From positions 310,001 through 374,000 of the forward strand of contig JAPQWV010000369.1 of assembly GCA_027422505.1 (NCBI GenBank): a DNA stretch of 64,000 bases, given 5' to 3'. The stretch comes from Craterostigma plantagineum (lineage: Eukaryota; Streptophyta; Magnoliopsida; Lamiales; Linderniaceae). The stretch's first letter is position 1. Each line of letters starts with the position of its first letter. A model generated the notes under the pieces. The model was not told the DNA's origin. It did not search any database and saw only the letters and a list, made by a program, of their open reading frames with translations. This document shows positions 1 to 11,563 of the stretch, in pieces. The position numbers and the translations under genes were made by a program.

Positions 1-1747
1 GCGGTTTTCCAGATAGGCCGTCGTCACAGTTAGGGGAGTTGGGGTTGGTGCACCGGCATCACTAGGATTTGCCGTTATCACACGTTCAGAACTAGGTTCT
101 GCACGATGGCCCTTGTCAACCGAAATCGGATGGACTTCAGTTTCCACGGGTCTTCCGACCTCTCCTTGCGAAACATCTATAGAAAATGGTGCTCGGGTCG
201 TTAGGGGCACATCAATTAGATGGGCTTGGTGGAGCTTTGATTGGGGCCACTTCCCGTTAGCACTCGTCCAGAACTAGGTTCTGGTCGGTGGCTCTCTGAT
301 GATGAGCTGCTGAGGTCATCATCATCGGTGAGACTTTCGTCTAATGCTCGAAGGGCCTCGATCTGAGGCTCTTCTATGGACGTTGATGCCTGAGGATCAG
401 GCAGAGACTCGGGCTGTGTCGTGGGAGTAGTTATGATTTGTTGTGGAATGGACACAGAAGCCGAGGCGAATGTGAAAAAGGGGGTTCTGAGGATTTTGAG
501 ACACTTGACTGTTGGGAGACAAGCGAATGATCGGGTTCGGGTTGCTCGTGCACCGGTGGGTCAATGTCGATGTCTTTTATCCTAGAGGGTGACCCGGCTT
601 GTTCTGACTGTGCAAATTCAGTAGTAGTTATCTCAGGAACGTGTAGTTGTGGTGGTTCTAGTTGTTCGGTATGTGGACGGTCCTCGAGTGATTGGTCAGG
701 GATTGTTTCTTGGGTGTAGTCGGCGGTTCGTGTGTGATTATTAAGGTTTCTGTAGGCTCTCTCAGTGTCTCACTCTCTCTTTCTCTCTCGCTCATTTCAG
801 CTCTCTCAGTCTCACTAACCCCTGGGTTACACTCAGGTGTGTTATCCTGTGTCATGGGGTGGGGAACTTTGTTTTTTAGGCAGTAGGCATCGATATGGTC
901 GGGTTTTGCAAGGATGAGTAACTCGTGAGGGATTGGCATTGCAGTGCACGAGTATTTCTCATCAGTCTTTCCTTTTTGAAGGTAGCGCAGTTTGGGTGGG
1001 GTGAAGTTTTCTTCCACGGATCGTGATGGTATTCCTGTTGTTGTGGTCAGAAAATGGTGGATGATAAGTGAGAACCACCGGGGATATGGCAGATTCTGTG
1101 GCTTTTTGGACTTTGTTCGTTGGTGAAGTTGGTCGTCGAGACTGTGATGATAAGCTTGGTAAACTCGTAATTTCTTCGAAACACGATCCCATGGAAGATG
1201 CGAAGGATTGTGATATTGCATCTATCCCATCCTGAGTGCTTGGGTGAGAAGCACTTATTGACAAATGCAAAGAGCGTTCGCCAAGGATGCGGGATCATTG
1301 AGTTCTGAAAATGGGAGACAAACTTGATCGGCGTGTAGTATCCCATCCTCATCATGTCCTCCAGGAGCTCATCTTCGGAAGCCTCAGGTTCGTATTGAGG
1401 TTGACTTGGCATTCTTAGGATACTTCGAATGAGTTCCCTTGTGATGGTGACAGTCTCAGTTGCCATTTGGGCCTCGTAGTAGATGCTATTATCTTGAGCA
1501 ATTTTGGTCTTCATTGTCCCCCAGAATTGTTGAAGGTAAACGGTAGGAACTCGGACCGAGTGGAGAAAGCATACCCAAGATGGTGATTCCTTAGAATGGA
1601 TAAGATGATTTCGTCCTTGCACTTGAATGTATTCAGGTCGAGTTGGAAATTTTTTCTTTGGTTGTTATCCATTTCGAGGTTGGGTAGACTAGATCCGTGG
1701 GTGTCGTCATCATTTTTTTTTGACACCCCGGGAATTCCTGCTGAAAC
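1..1747 (-). pseudogene. Extra 3' ORF of copia element A1 (broken, partial)
   Basis: This is the first part of the extra ORF found between pol and the 3' LTR in this family; its C-terminal part is outside the window. Recognisable blocks are the VPTVYLQQFW motif (near 1520-1545) and the IPHPWRTLFAFVNKCFSPK block (near 1250-1310), followed by a Ser/Thr/Pro/Glu-rich segment. From memory, similar uncharacterised proteins accompany many copia elements in eudicots. The function is unknown. Frames are broken relative to A2 by small indels near 226, 717, 974, 1558, 1652 and 1715. A splice-acceptor-like sequence lies at about 1738-1775. Confidence 0.75.
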
Positions 1748-1899
1748 TGCAACACAGAAGATAAATATGATTAGATATGCCATGATAAGGGGACTTAGTT
1801 GTTATGAATAGTGATAGGTTGGAATAAAATTTCGTTTTATGAAAAAAATCTTAGCCCAACACTTTGGCCCATTTGAGAAAATTTTGTCGAAAATTTCCT

Positions 1900-3000
1900 A
1901 AGTATGATTTACGGGTTCACTTCAAAGTACTTTGCTTCATCTTGGCAAATCGTACTTTGCGAACTCAAAGGTTTGCGGGTTTAGTAAAAAGAACTTCGTG
2001 AAGTTTATCTTGCGAACTGAGAGGTTTGCCGGTTGGTTGAAAAGAACTTTGCGTATTCTGTATCGCAACCTCAGGATTCGCAAATTGACCAGGTCAATCA
2101 AGGAATCGCAAAGCATCAATTCGCAAAATCAAATTTGTGAATCCCAAGATTCGCGATCTTCGAATTCGCGAAGTAGGCAGTCAGATGGTCAAAGCCGCAA
2201 AGTGAAGGACCCGCACAGTGAGTGATTCGCCAGTTTGAGAAAATTAAACACTTTTGAACCCGCAAAGTTCCATTCTGAAGAATCAAAAGGTACCCTTTAA
2301 AAAAATTCGAACCCTAATAAAAAGAATCCATCGATTTGAAAACCAGATTTGAGAAGATAAGCTCGATTTCAGTACATAAATCAAACAGACAAGCTCGTGT
2401 TATCATGAAAAACAACAAAATTTCTACAGGAATCAACTGCAAAACACCTGTTCTTCGAGAAATCACTCCTGCAATTTAAGAAAATCAATTGTTATTAAAC
2501 AAATACAGGAAAAGTTAAAGCAACTTTTCATTCATACCACAGAGAAGTACGCGAGTATGTGACGGTAACGATTTGAGCAAGCAAACCACAGAATATGCAA
2601 GCTAAGATGGAAGATTTGATGAACAGGATTCGCAAAGGAGGGGTTTATGATTTGGGATTTTTTGTTTTGCGAGTTCAGTTTGCGAATTGGTTTTTTAAAA
2701 AAAAAAATTCGCGGGCCGAAAGTATGAACCCTAGTTTAGAGCTGGGCTGTAAGCTTTTGAGATAAAGGCCCACTTTAGATTCGCGAATTCGAAGTAGGTT
2801 GCAAAGTCACGGTAGTTTGCGAATCGATCAGTTTGCGATTTGAGAGCTGTGAGTTCGCAATTTTACTCATTGACTGGTCAAAATTGGAGATGGTTTGCGA
2901 ATAACAGTTGTCTAAATGAGTTTTAGTTTGCGAATTCTAAGCTGAAAGAGAGAACTTTGCGAGCTTGTTGTTTTCAACCGCAAAGTGAATTTTTATTTTG
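1900..3000. repeat. Dispersed TTCGCRAA/TTYGCGAA motif array, 3' block of A1
   Basis: About 25-30 degenerate copies of an 8-10 bp motif (TTCGCAAA, TTCGCGAA, TTTGCGAA and variants) occur in both orientations at irregular spacing between the antisense gene and the extra ORF. They are not a tandem array. The same block is in A2 at 24250-25340, and a second block lies in the 5' leader. There is no coding signal here. Confidence 0.75.
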
Positions 3001-3369
3001 ACGATTTCACGAATTTGGCTAATAATAATATATTATGGAGAAAAATCGCTAAGAAAATAATAATAATTATTGTTGTATTCATTCTTATATATATATATAT
3101 TTATATATTATTTATATTTTATTATTATTATGATTATTTTATATTATTTTATTTTTAAAGAGAAATTAATTCAAAGCCTAAATCCACGAGTTTTCCAAAA
3201 TTGATTTATCTAAGCCAAACTCCAAAAATCGACAAAGAAGACATCGCTTTCTTTCGCGGCGACGAACCCTAAAGTCAAAACTTCGTCTGGGTCGTTGATT
3301 ATGTTGGTTGGAGCATTAATTATATATATACTTATTATTATCATTTATTAATTTTATTAGTATTGTGCC

Positions 3370-3377
3370 TATAAATA
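3370..3377 (+). promoter_or_regulatory. TATA box of antisense gene (A1)
   Basis: TATAAATA lies 85-92 bp upstream of the ATG at 3462 and is followed by a C/T-rich stretch suited to a plant transcription start near 3400. It drives the plus strand, opposite to the retrotransposon. It is identical in A2. Confidence 0.55.
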
Positions 3378-3461
3378 AACTGGGCTCGACTCAAAATCAC
3401 AGTCTGTCTTTACCATCGCTCATCTTACATTCTCACAGTTTTAGCACTTTTGCACATACAA

Positions 3462-3635
3462 ATGAACTGGATGCATCAGGAACAAGAGAATGAGACTGAA
3501 GAACATGCAGAGTTTAGGCGTAATTTTGAACACAATTTAGATATGCTGGTTTTTGAGCTTTTCCTTTTATTGTGTTTGTTCATCGCTTTTGTAGCTGTTA
3601 TGTATTGTATCCTCACGGGACGCACAAGCTTTTGA
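3462..3635 (+). CDS. Small antisense membrane-protein ORF (A1)
   Basis: This 57-residue plus-strand ORF lies antisense to the element, between pol and the extra ORF. The first ATG is at 3462; the frame is open slightly upstream but only from a TTG. The N-terminal half is hydrophilic and acidic with an amphipathic EEHAEFRRNFEHNLDML stretch. The second half is one strongly hydrophobic segment (about residues 30-48) and the tail is short. A TATA box lies upstream. It is identical in A2, while many sense-strand frames around it are broken. I do not recognise the protein. The best guess is a single-pass membrane microprotein, but a chance ORF is possible. Confidence 0.45.
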   Translation: MNWMHQEQENETEEHAEFRRNFEHNLDMLVFELFLLLCLFIAFVAVMYCILTGRTSF

Positions 3636-3723
3636 GAGCAGTTGTTGTATTTTGGAATGTTTTGAGTGTTCTTCGTTATCTGGAACGGTTTAAAGTTGTT
3701 GAATGATTAATTTTCGAAAAACA

Positions 3724-3860
3724 CTTACTCCCCTTAATATTTTGGATTTTGGAGTTAAGTCCCCTAAATAGAATGCCTATTGAGACTCTGAAAAATTTAA
3801 CGAGATACTTACTCCCCCTCGATGCATTTCATATGACATTTCTCCCCCTCGATGTAAGGT
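3724..3860 (-). other. Multiple polypurine tracts of A1
   Basis: Four C4-5T tracts (purine on the minus, sense strand) follow the end of pol within about 130 bp. Repeated PPT-like tracts downstream of pol are a known Sirevirus trait. Two tracts in A1 are one C shorter than in A2. Confidence 0.6.
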
Positions 3861-4032
3861 CATCAGCATTGGCGCTACATCGACTTATTATTTTTAATAA
3901 TTTTTTGTAAAAATATTGAGAACAGAAAAGTAAATCAAAAGCAAAACTAAGATGCTATCTAACTAAGAAACAGGCACAAAGTAAGTGATAAGTGAAACAT
4001 AGCAGTTAGTATACTGTAGGGAGGCATAATCG

Positions 4033-5936
4033 CTAGAAATTGAGGTTCAACATTCCCAACTTTGCAACTAAGAATTGGAAGCGTTTTTCATCCAAAGCTT
4101 TTGTAAGCAAATCGGCTAGTTGAAATTCTGTATTAACAAAGTACATTTCGATTATGCCTCTTTCTACGTGATCCTTTATGAAGTGATATCGAAGATCTAT
4201 GTGCTTAGTTCGTGAGTGATGAACAGGGTTGCATGTAATTGCAATGGCACTTTTGGAATCACAATAAATAGGGATTTTATTTAGATCAAACCCGTAGTCC
4301 CGGAGTTGAGTCCTGATCCACAAAATTTGTGAGCAACAACTTGGAGCAGCGACGTATTCTGCTTCCGCAGTGGAAGTTGATACACAATTTTGTTTCTTTG
4401 AAGCCCAACATACAAGTTTGTCACCAAGGAATTGGATGTGACCAGAGGTGCTTTTCCTGTCTAGTCTGCAGCCTGCAAAGTCTGCATCAGAATACCCAGT
4501 TAGTTTTATACTCGAGTTCTTAGGATACCAAAGTCCAAGATCTGGAGTTCCTTTCAGATACTTCAAAATTCGCTTGACAGCACGAAGATGCGATTCCTTG
4601 GGGTTAGCTTGAAATTGGGCACAGAGGCATGTGGAGAATAAGATGTCTGTTCGACTGGCAGTGAGATAGAGCAGGGATCCAATGATTCCTCTGTAATGAG
4701 TAACATCTACTAGTTCACGCAAGTGATCTGCATCGAGGGAACATGAGGTTGACATTGGTGTACTGGAGGATTTGCTCTTGTCGATCCCATATTTTCTGAG
4801 AAGATCGTGGATGTACTTGGATTGGTTGATAATATCCCATCCTGAAGTTGCTTAATTTGAAATCCAAGGAAGAAAGAGAGTTCGCCCATCATACACATTT
4901 CAAACTGTGACTTCATCAGAATGTTGAATTCAACACAGAGTTCAGGGTTAGTAGACCCAAAGATGATGTCATCCACGTAAACCTGCACAAGCATGATATC
5001 GGAGCCCAGCCTTCTTGACGAACACTTCTTCTTTCAGAATTCCATTCAAGAATGCGGTCTTGACATCCATTTGATAGACAATGAAGTCTTTGTGTGCTGC
5101 ATATGCTAGAAAAAGTCGAATTGCTTCGATTCGTGCTACGGAGCAAACGTTTCGTCATAGTCGATTCCTTCTTGTTGATTATACCCCTTAGCAACAAGCC
5201 TGGCTTTGTTGCGAATTACAACACCATCCTCATCCTTTTTGTTCTTAAACACCCATTTTGTTCCAATCGCTGTCTTGCCTTTGGGACGAGGAACTAGGTT
5301 CCAGACTCTGAGACGTGTGAACTGATTAATTTCTTCTTGCATGGCTATTATCCAGTTCGGATCCCGTAGTGCGTCGATTACTCTTGTAGGTTCTATTTGA
5401 CTCAAGAAACAAGTGAAATTGCATTCGTTTGAGTATGAACTTCTAGTCTTTATTCCTGTGTTGAGTTCTCCTATTATTTGATCTATAGGATGATTTCGAA
5501 CCCATTTCTTCTCAAGCGGTAATGTCATTTCGTCTATTTCCGATGACTCGTTTAGTGGATACTCGATCGCAGAGTCAGTAGTGTTGGCAGCGGAAGTTGG
5601 AGAGGTCTCTGTCTGGTCAGGGATGGGTTCTGATTCAGAAGTTGATAGATTAGGACTGGGCGCAGTATTTTGAACAGGATCAGAGGTTGGTCTCGTCTGA
5701 TTTTTGGAGATATAAATATGTTCAAGGAGTTGATCCAGATCCAGTTCCTCTTGAGCTTGTTGAGTGAAACATGTGGAAGTGCTTTGTCTAGAGTTGTCAG
5801 TTACTTGTTGGTCTGGCTTCCACTTTTCTTTGTCCGATCCTGGTCCTGAAAAGTTTCGTTCCGAAGCGTCTTTCGAACTCTCTCCTTCTTCTGTATACGA
5901 TTGAATAGAGTGCATCGTTGTAGATACTTGTCCCAA
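4033..5936 (-). pseudogene. Copia reverse transcriptase/RNase H, A1 (frameshifted)
   Basis: It aligns throughout with 26380-28284 of A2. Pieces seen are the RT N-terminal region ([24 protein letters not shown]), the YVDD active-site block ([14 protein letters not shown]) and RNase H ([28 protein letters not shown]). Frames break near 4832, 5004 and 5137, each a one-base indel relative to A2. It shares with A2 the loss of a block of roughly 55-60 residues just upstream of YVDD. Confidence 0.9.
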
Positions 5937-5983
5937 ACTGCTATGTTCAGTATTGGGTTCTAAGCCCTCATCAAAAGTGACAT

Positions 5984-7275
5984 TTACACTTTCATGATCA
6001 TTCTCCTTTCTCTAAGATATATCCTGTACCCCTTGGATTGTGCAGAGTAGCCTACAAAAATTCCTTCAGTGGCTTTTGGGTCAAGTTCAGATTTGTCCTC
6101 TCGGTCGTTGGCCACAAAGCATTTGCATCCAAAAATCCTAAAGTGAGCAATGTTGGGTAATCTCGCATTTATTAGTTCGTAAGGCGTCTTTCCAATCTTA
6201 GATGAATATTCGTGCGGTTTTGCGTATAACATGCAGTGTTCATGGCTTCTGCCCAGAGAAAATGGTAGGGAAGACTGTATTAGCATGGTCCGGGCAGCTT
6301 CCACAAGCGTTCTGTTTCACCTTTCTACAACTCCATTCTGTTGTGGAGTATGGACAGCGGAGAATTGTTGAGAGATTCCTAGGGATTCGTAGAATTCGGT
6401 AAGCTGTCGATTCTTGAATTCAGTTCCATTGTCAGATCGAACTATTTTAACACTGCGCTGTAGTAGGTTCTACGTTGTCTTAATTAGGTTTGGAATATGT
6501 TCGACTGTCTCTGATTTATTTCGTAAGAAGCGTACCCAAGTATACCGAAAATAGTCGTCGACAATAACCAACATGTATCGCTTACCACTGATGCTGTCAG
6601 TTCGCATTGGGCCGCACAGATCCATGTGCAATAATTCTAGTGAATGTTGAGTGGATGCTGTGTGTTTTGTAGGATGTGATGCCTTCTTCATCTTTCCTTT
6701 TTCACAAGCAGAGCACATATGCTCCTTTTGGTACTTCAGTGGAGGTAGTCCTATGGCTAATTTATTAGTTGATAGCTTGTTGAGGGTTTTGAAGTTAAGG
6801 TGAGATAGCCTCTGGTGCCATAGATTATTCTGAGTTGATGTTGCTTTGGAAATTAGGCAGATATTTGTCTTTGGTTTGATTGTTCGAATATCAATGGTGT
6901 AAAGATTAGTCTTGCGAGTTCCAGTGAGAAGCTCTTCTCCATTGGCATTGAGAATTTTGCATGTTTTCTTTAGAAACACAACTTGGAGTCCGATGTCACT
7001 GAACTGCCCTATTGATAAGAGGTTGTGTGTCAGCCCTTCAACATACGAAACTTCTTTGATTGTGAGTCGATTGCATATGAGATCACCATAACGAAGAATT
7101 CGGGCTCCATTGCTGTTACCAAATCGTACCATCCGCGTAGTCTATCAACGTAGTTGCTCAACAGTTCTTTCTTCCCAATCATGTGTGTGGAGCAACCGGA
7201 ATCTAAGTACCACACATGAGAGGCCTGCAAATACAAACTAGAGGGTTTTAGGTACCCATTTAAAAATGGGTCCAC
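5984..7275 (-). pseudogene. Copia protease-integrase, A1 (broken)
   Basis: On the minus strand this holds the aspartic protease site (YLDSGCSTHM), the gag-pre-integrase region (LWHQRLSHLN, then CSACEKGKMKK) and the integrase core start (LELLHMDLCGPM, MLVIVDDYFRYTWV). It ends with the integrase C-terminal part (GKTPYELI, FRIFGCKCFV, VGYSAQSKGYR). In-frame TAG and TGA codons interrupt the integrase core, as in A2. A1 has extra indels near 6195, 6267 and 7134. Confidence 0.88.
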
Positions 7276-8345
7276 CTCTGTTGTGGTTGTTAATCTGCAT
7301 GGATTTTCTACTTATCCTAGATTTATCAGCGGAAGATCTACTATCATGTATGGAATCTTTAATAGTTTCTAGGATTTGATTTTGGGTTTCTTCAGACTTA
7401 AGCTTTGAAGCCCACTTCTGTAGTGGTGGAAGTTGTTTTGTTATATTTTTGGGAATGTGTTGTGAATTCTTTGTTTGTTTTGTGGTTTCCTTGGTAGTTT
7501 TTGTCTTTGAATGTTTTCTTTTCTTAAAATACGTGTCATTAGACCGTGTGTTGCAAGGTTGTCCATAAGAACGTTTAAACTCGTGAAAAGGATTGTTTGG
7601 AGCAGAATAGGAGTTATGCGACACACAACTAATTGAAGATGATACAAAGCTTTTGGAAGGAAAGAAATCAATAACAAAGGTTCATTAAAAACTTGAGTCT
7701 CCTTCAAAAGATCTTCTTTTCTAATCCAGACTTGTCTTTTCAGCGATTCTTTTGTAAGTCCTGAAAGTTTCAAAGTGTTAGTACAGGAAAGTTTATCGTT
7801 AGAACTCAATGTATACTTGAATGATTGTATTTTTAATTTTTCTTTAAGTTTAGAAATTTCTTCAAGAAAATTTTGTCTTTCATTATCAAAGGACTTTCGT
7901 TCTCTTTCTAGAGTGGAGTGTAAATCACAAGTTTTCTTTATGCATTCAGGCATATATCCTGATGCATATGTGGTCGTTTGTGTCTCACTAGTTGACTCTT
8001 CTGAAGTATCTCTTTCAGTGGGACGAGGAATATCTAATTCAAATTCAGTTATGGCTGGACATTTTCTTTCCTTATAGCTGTCGTTTAGTTCTGAGTAGTC
8101 AAAAGAAATTTGGGTTTTGCTATCTGTTCGTATCTCTTCTTCACTGACAAAAGGCATGAGGTTTGCCAAACACCCGGTCTGCATAAATTTCAAATCATAC
8201 AAATAGGGTGCATTTGAGATGCCTTGAGTTAATTTACATGGATTTTCAAAGCCAAGTCCTTTGTGAGGATTGTAGAAGTCGATGTCAGCCGGTTTGTTGA
8301 GGAAATTGTCTGATCTGATGTTCCTCGTCTGGTCAAAAGATCCTC
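7238..8345 (-). pseudogene. Gag-pol linker, coiled-coil region of A1
   Basis: This Lys/Glu/Ser-rich region lies between the Gag coiled coil and the protease. It contains the heptad-like ERERKSFDNERQNFLEEI stretch and ends in GPIFKWVPK, which precedes the protease in this family. It is read in two frames (7441-8202 and 7238-7624) that are offset by a shared frameshift near 7670. It has no enzymatic domain. Confidence 0.7.
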
Positions 8346-9988
8346 TAATTTTTTTACTTTGGAGTATAGTCTTTCCCTTTCGTTACAGAGTAAGTCATAT
8401 TTTATTGATGTGTCCATTGCTTTATCTCTATGGGACCTCATTTCGACGGCTAACTCCTTGGCTTTAGTTTCAGATCTTAGCACTTGAGCTTCTAACTTAG
8501 TGACTTTCTCATTTGCAACCAGTACACGATTTTTCTCACATGCATTTTCATATCTAAATTTATCTAAAACTTCAAGATTATTTTGCAAATTTGCTTCTAA
8601 TTCTCTAATTTTCTTTTTACCCTGTTTACTAGATTTATAGAGAATCAGAAATTCATTTTTCATTTTAAGTAATGAGTCATAGTCAGCTTCGTTTACCTCA
8701 ACCATGTCTGAGTTGTTGGAGGTTTCCCTTTCTGACTCATCCCCTTCTGGATCTGTTTCATCTTCTTCATCATCCAGTCGCGCCATCAATGCCTTGTTCT
8801 CCTCTTCGCTGTCTGAAGTATCCTCGAGCCAATGATCCTCTTCCGCCATCAGTACCATTCCTTTCTCCTTCTGCTCAGCTAGCTGAACCTTTCTGCGATA
8901 ATAGTGGACATCCTTTTTCTTGGGCATTCTGCATTCTCTAGCAAAATGTCCTATTTTTTCTGCAATTAAAGCATTTCCCTGCTTGATGAGCAGTTTCAGA
9001 GTTGTTTTCTTCCTCTTGTACTTTTCCTTTTGAGTTAGAGGAAGTTCTTTGACGATTGGATGAGGATTCGGTCTTCTTATAATATTTCCTCTGTACAAAG
9101 TTGGATACCAGTGCGAGTTGTTTTGCTAGCTCCTTGATTGTGATCTCCTTATCTCCATGTTTTGTGAAGTCCTTAAGCTCTCCATCGGAATCTGAATCTC
9201 CATCCTCCTTGTTTGAGAAGACTGAATGATTTCCTTGTCCTTAGATTGTTTTCTTGATTGTCGTTCAGACATCAGTGCAAGTGTTTCGCTTCCCACTGAC
9301 TTTGTTTTTCCTTTTGTTTCTCCACGTGATTGGAATGTTGATTAAGGTAGTCAAACAATGTGTGAATGCTGACAGTGGTTAGGTCGTTCATTTGTCTTAT
9401 CATGATCGCTGTTGCTTCCCATTCCGGATGAAGTGACCCGAGAAACTTGATGTTGATTTCCATAACATTTTTCGTGACTCCGTTCATTTTAAGCTCGTTC
9501 AGGAGAACTAGAAAGCGATGAAAGGTTTCCTGAAGAGTTTCTCCTTTGTTTGCTCGAAATCGATCATAAGTAATGAGCGTATTTGCCATCCTTGCCATTG
9601 TGTTCACTTCTGTCCCCTGCATCATGATTCGTAGGGCATCCCACATTTCTTTTGCACTCTCACCACATTCGAGTTGCTTCAGAATGTCATTTGGAATGGC
9701 TTGCATCATGTATGATTTTGCGACTTCAGCCTTGAGTCGCAGTTTTTCTTCTTCATTGCACTGGTCGGCTGTCTTCAAGATACTCTGTGCTTCTCTTGCA
9801 AGAGTAGTAGTACTTGTGGCTGGGATAATGGTCCAGTACTGTTTAGGTCCACTGTAAATGGATTCAAGCAAGTTGTCAGAATTGTCCTTTCTTTCAATGA
9901 AGTTAATGAACCTTCTTTTCCAAACTGCGTACTCTCCATGACGGATGATGGGAGGTCTAACATCATTGCCCATGCTGAAAGAGTCCAT
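8229..9988 (-). pseudogene. Copia Gag, A1 (frameshifted)
   Basis: The ATG at 9988 opens an N-terminal DUF4219/UBN2-type Gag region (SMGNDVRPP, WDALRIMMQGTEVNTMARMANTL). The zinc knuckle and a long coiled coil follow (LRSETKAKELAVEMRSHRDK). The frame breaks near 9307, 9208 and 8954 through homopolymer indels; the last removes the start of the CCHC knuckle. One part is better preserved than in A2: across 8350 the coiled coil reads through to KKLEDLLTRRG, where A2 hits a stop. Confidence 0.88.
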
Positions 9989-10039
9989 TTTTTCTGTGTT
10001 TTGGATATGATCGTTAACGTGTAATGTGAGGTAAGTTGG

Positions 10040-10334
10040 AATTGAATTGCGAATTGAAGAATTGATCTCGTTCGCGAATTGAAAAAGTGACGTGTTACTT
10101 TGCAAATTGATCTGTGAGTTCGAAAAGTTATTGCTTCACGGGTTAATGAGAGAATTCGTAAACCGTCTTGATTCGCAAAGTGACCGAAGTTCGCAAAGTA
10201 TGTTGATGAGAAGATTCGCAAACTATCTTGATTCGCGAAGTGAACAGAGTTCGCAAAGTGGCCTGAGTCTGCGAAGTAGTAGTGAGTTCGCAAGGAGTCA
10301 AGAGGTCGCAAAGTGCTTCAAATTCGCGAAGTAA
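10040..10334. repeat. TTCGCRAA motif array, leader block of A1 (partial)
   Basis: At least twelve copies of TTCGCAAA, TTCGCGAA and close variants lie upstream of gag, mostly followed by GT (GCAAAGT, GCGAAGT). The block ends where A1 loses similarity to A2, so it is about half of the full leader array. Confidence 0.75.
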
Positions 10335-10345
10335 TGGGGAGTTTG

Positions 10346-11039
10346 ATGATAAATGAATTGGAAGGGGGGTTAGTTGATGCATAGTTTGGGGTGTAGGATT
10401 TATGTGTAGATTTCCCTTAAAAATAAAACTCTAAAACCTTTTTTCACAAGATAAATAAATATTCTTCAAATAATTGAATTGGATGGTAGGGCAATTTATT
10501 CATCATATTCTTATATAACCTTTTTGTGCGGGCATTTAGTATACATTAGTTTTGCCATGATAACTGCATTTAATATAAATGAATTAGGCATAATGAATTT
10601 ACATGAGGACCTCCCAACAAGCAACTTGATTACAAGCGCTCGAACTCTCGACCACTCGTAAGTACAAGTCGCTCGCCTACCTTCTCGGCACCATGACACT
10701 CGAAGCTAGGGTTTAGTCATCGTCGCATCCATGAACACTCTTGCTTCTCAATTTTACTGTACATCATTAATAAAATACAACTTTCACTGTCGAAGTAGAT
10801 CTCTTAGGTTTCCGATTATTGGGCAAAACAATCTGATTAGGCCCAAATAACATCACAATGGAGGTCCCATAGGCATAAAATCTTGGAGTGAATGACGCAA
10901 ATAAAGTTATTATATAACACTACTACAAAAGTAAGTAACTTTCTCGCAATATTACAAAACTAAACTATTTCTATTTAATTATTATTATTATATGCATTTT
11001 TCACCACAAATCTTTTTAATAATGCTTTTTTTTCCAACC
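10346..11039. other. Unassigned spacer between A1 and element B
   Basis: This AT-rich sequence has no convincing gene. A short stretch at 10620-10700, read on the minus strand, vaguely recalls tRNA-type A and B boxes (GAGAGTTCGAGCGC) and could be the head of an old SINE. I could not confirm ends or a target duplication. Confidence 0.4.
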
Positions 11040-11400
11040 TGTTAGGACCCTAATATCCAAACTAGATCGAATCTACGAAGAATGAAAAGTAAATCTAAGA
11101 AATTCGAAATCTTACGCTCGAGATTTACCTACGTTGAAGGCCGAGAGAGAAATAACTTGTAGAACAAGCAAGGTGGTGAATTTTCTCTCTCTAAAAATTC
11201 CAATTCTCCTATTTCGATCTTTTTCCTTGCTACAACACACTCCTAATTTTCTTAGGAGTTCACTTATATATACCACCTCATGGTATATTTACACAAGTAG
11301 TCCTACAAAATGACTAATTACAATTTAGCCCAAGACTACTAATTTGCATAGGAAGACTAAGACAACTATATTAATTGAATACAATTAAATAGTTCCAAAA
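11040..11400 (-). repeat. 3' LTR of element B
   Basis: It runs from TGTTAGGACCC to TTCCAAAA; the last TG...CA base pair is mutated compared with the right LTR. A minus-strand TATATATAAG box lies at 11273-11282. It pairs with 17889-18249. Confidence 0.88.
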
Positions 11401-11412
11401 ATCTCCCCATTT
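11401..11412 (-). other. Polypurine tract of element B
   Basis: On the minus strand, AAATGGGGAGAT abuts the 3' LTR. The matching site after the right LTR (18250-18261) reads AAAGGGGGAGAT, so this copy carries a base change. Confidence 0.7.
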
Positions 11413-11563
11413 GTATTCAATTTCCAATATAGCGCGGGTTGTCTTCGTCTTGCAAGTGGAAAGAGTCCTCGAGTACTCGAAATCTCCTCTTTAGAATGTC
11501 TTCAAGCTCACCTGGTCTTCTAGGCATCGGCTTTTCTTCGAGTCTTTCTTTGAAGTTCTTCTC

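Larger units (their letters stand above)
1..10345 (-). mobile_element. Copia LTR retrotransposon copy A1 (partial)
   Basis: This block repeats positions 22339 to about 32690 almost base for base, in the same orientation. Read on the minus strand it runs from the 5' leader through gag, protease, integrase, reverse transcriptase/RNase H, an antisense gene and most of an extra 3' ORF. Similarity to A2 stops near 10334-10345, inside the leader, so there is no 5' LTR or PBS. The 3' LTR would lie left of the window. By eye the two copies differ by about ten substitutions and about twenty 1-2 base indels, many in homopolymers. The indels break most reading frames in A1. It may be a recent DNA-level duplication or an assembly artefact. 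Confidence 0.93.

Noticed and set aside
10620..10700. tRNA gene or SINE on the minus strand
   Set aside because: Only B-box-like and weak A-box-like words are present; no cloverleaf, tail repeat or target duplication could be found.
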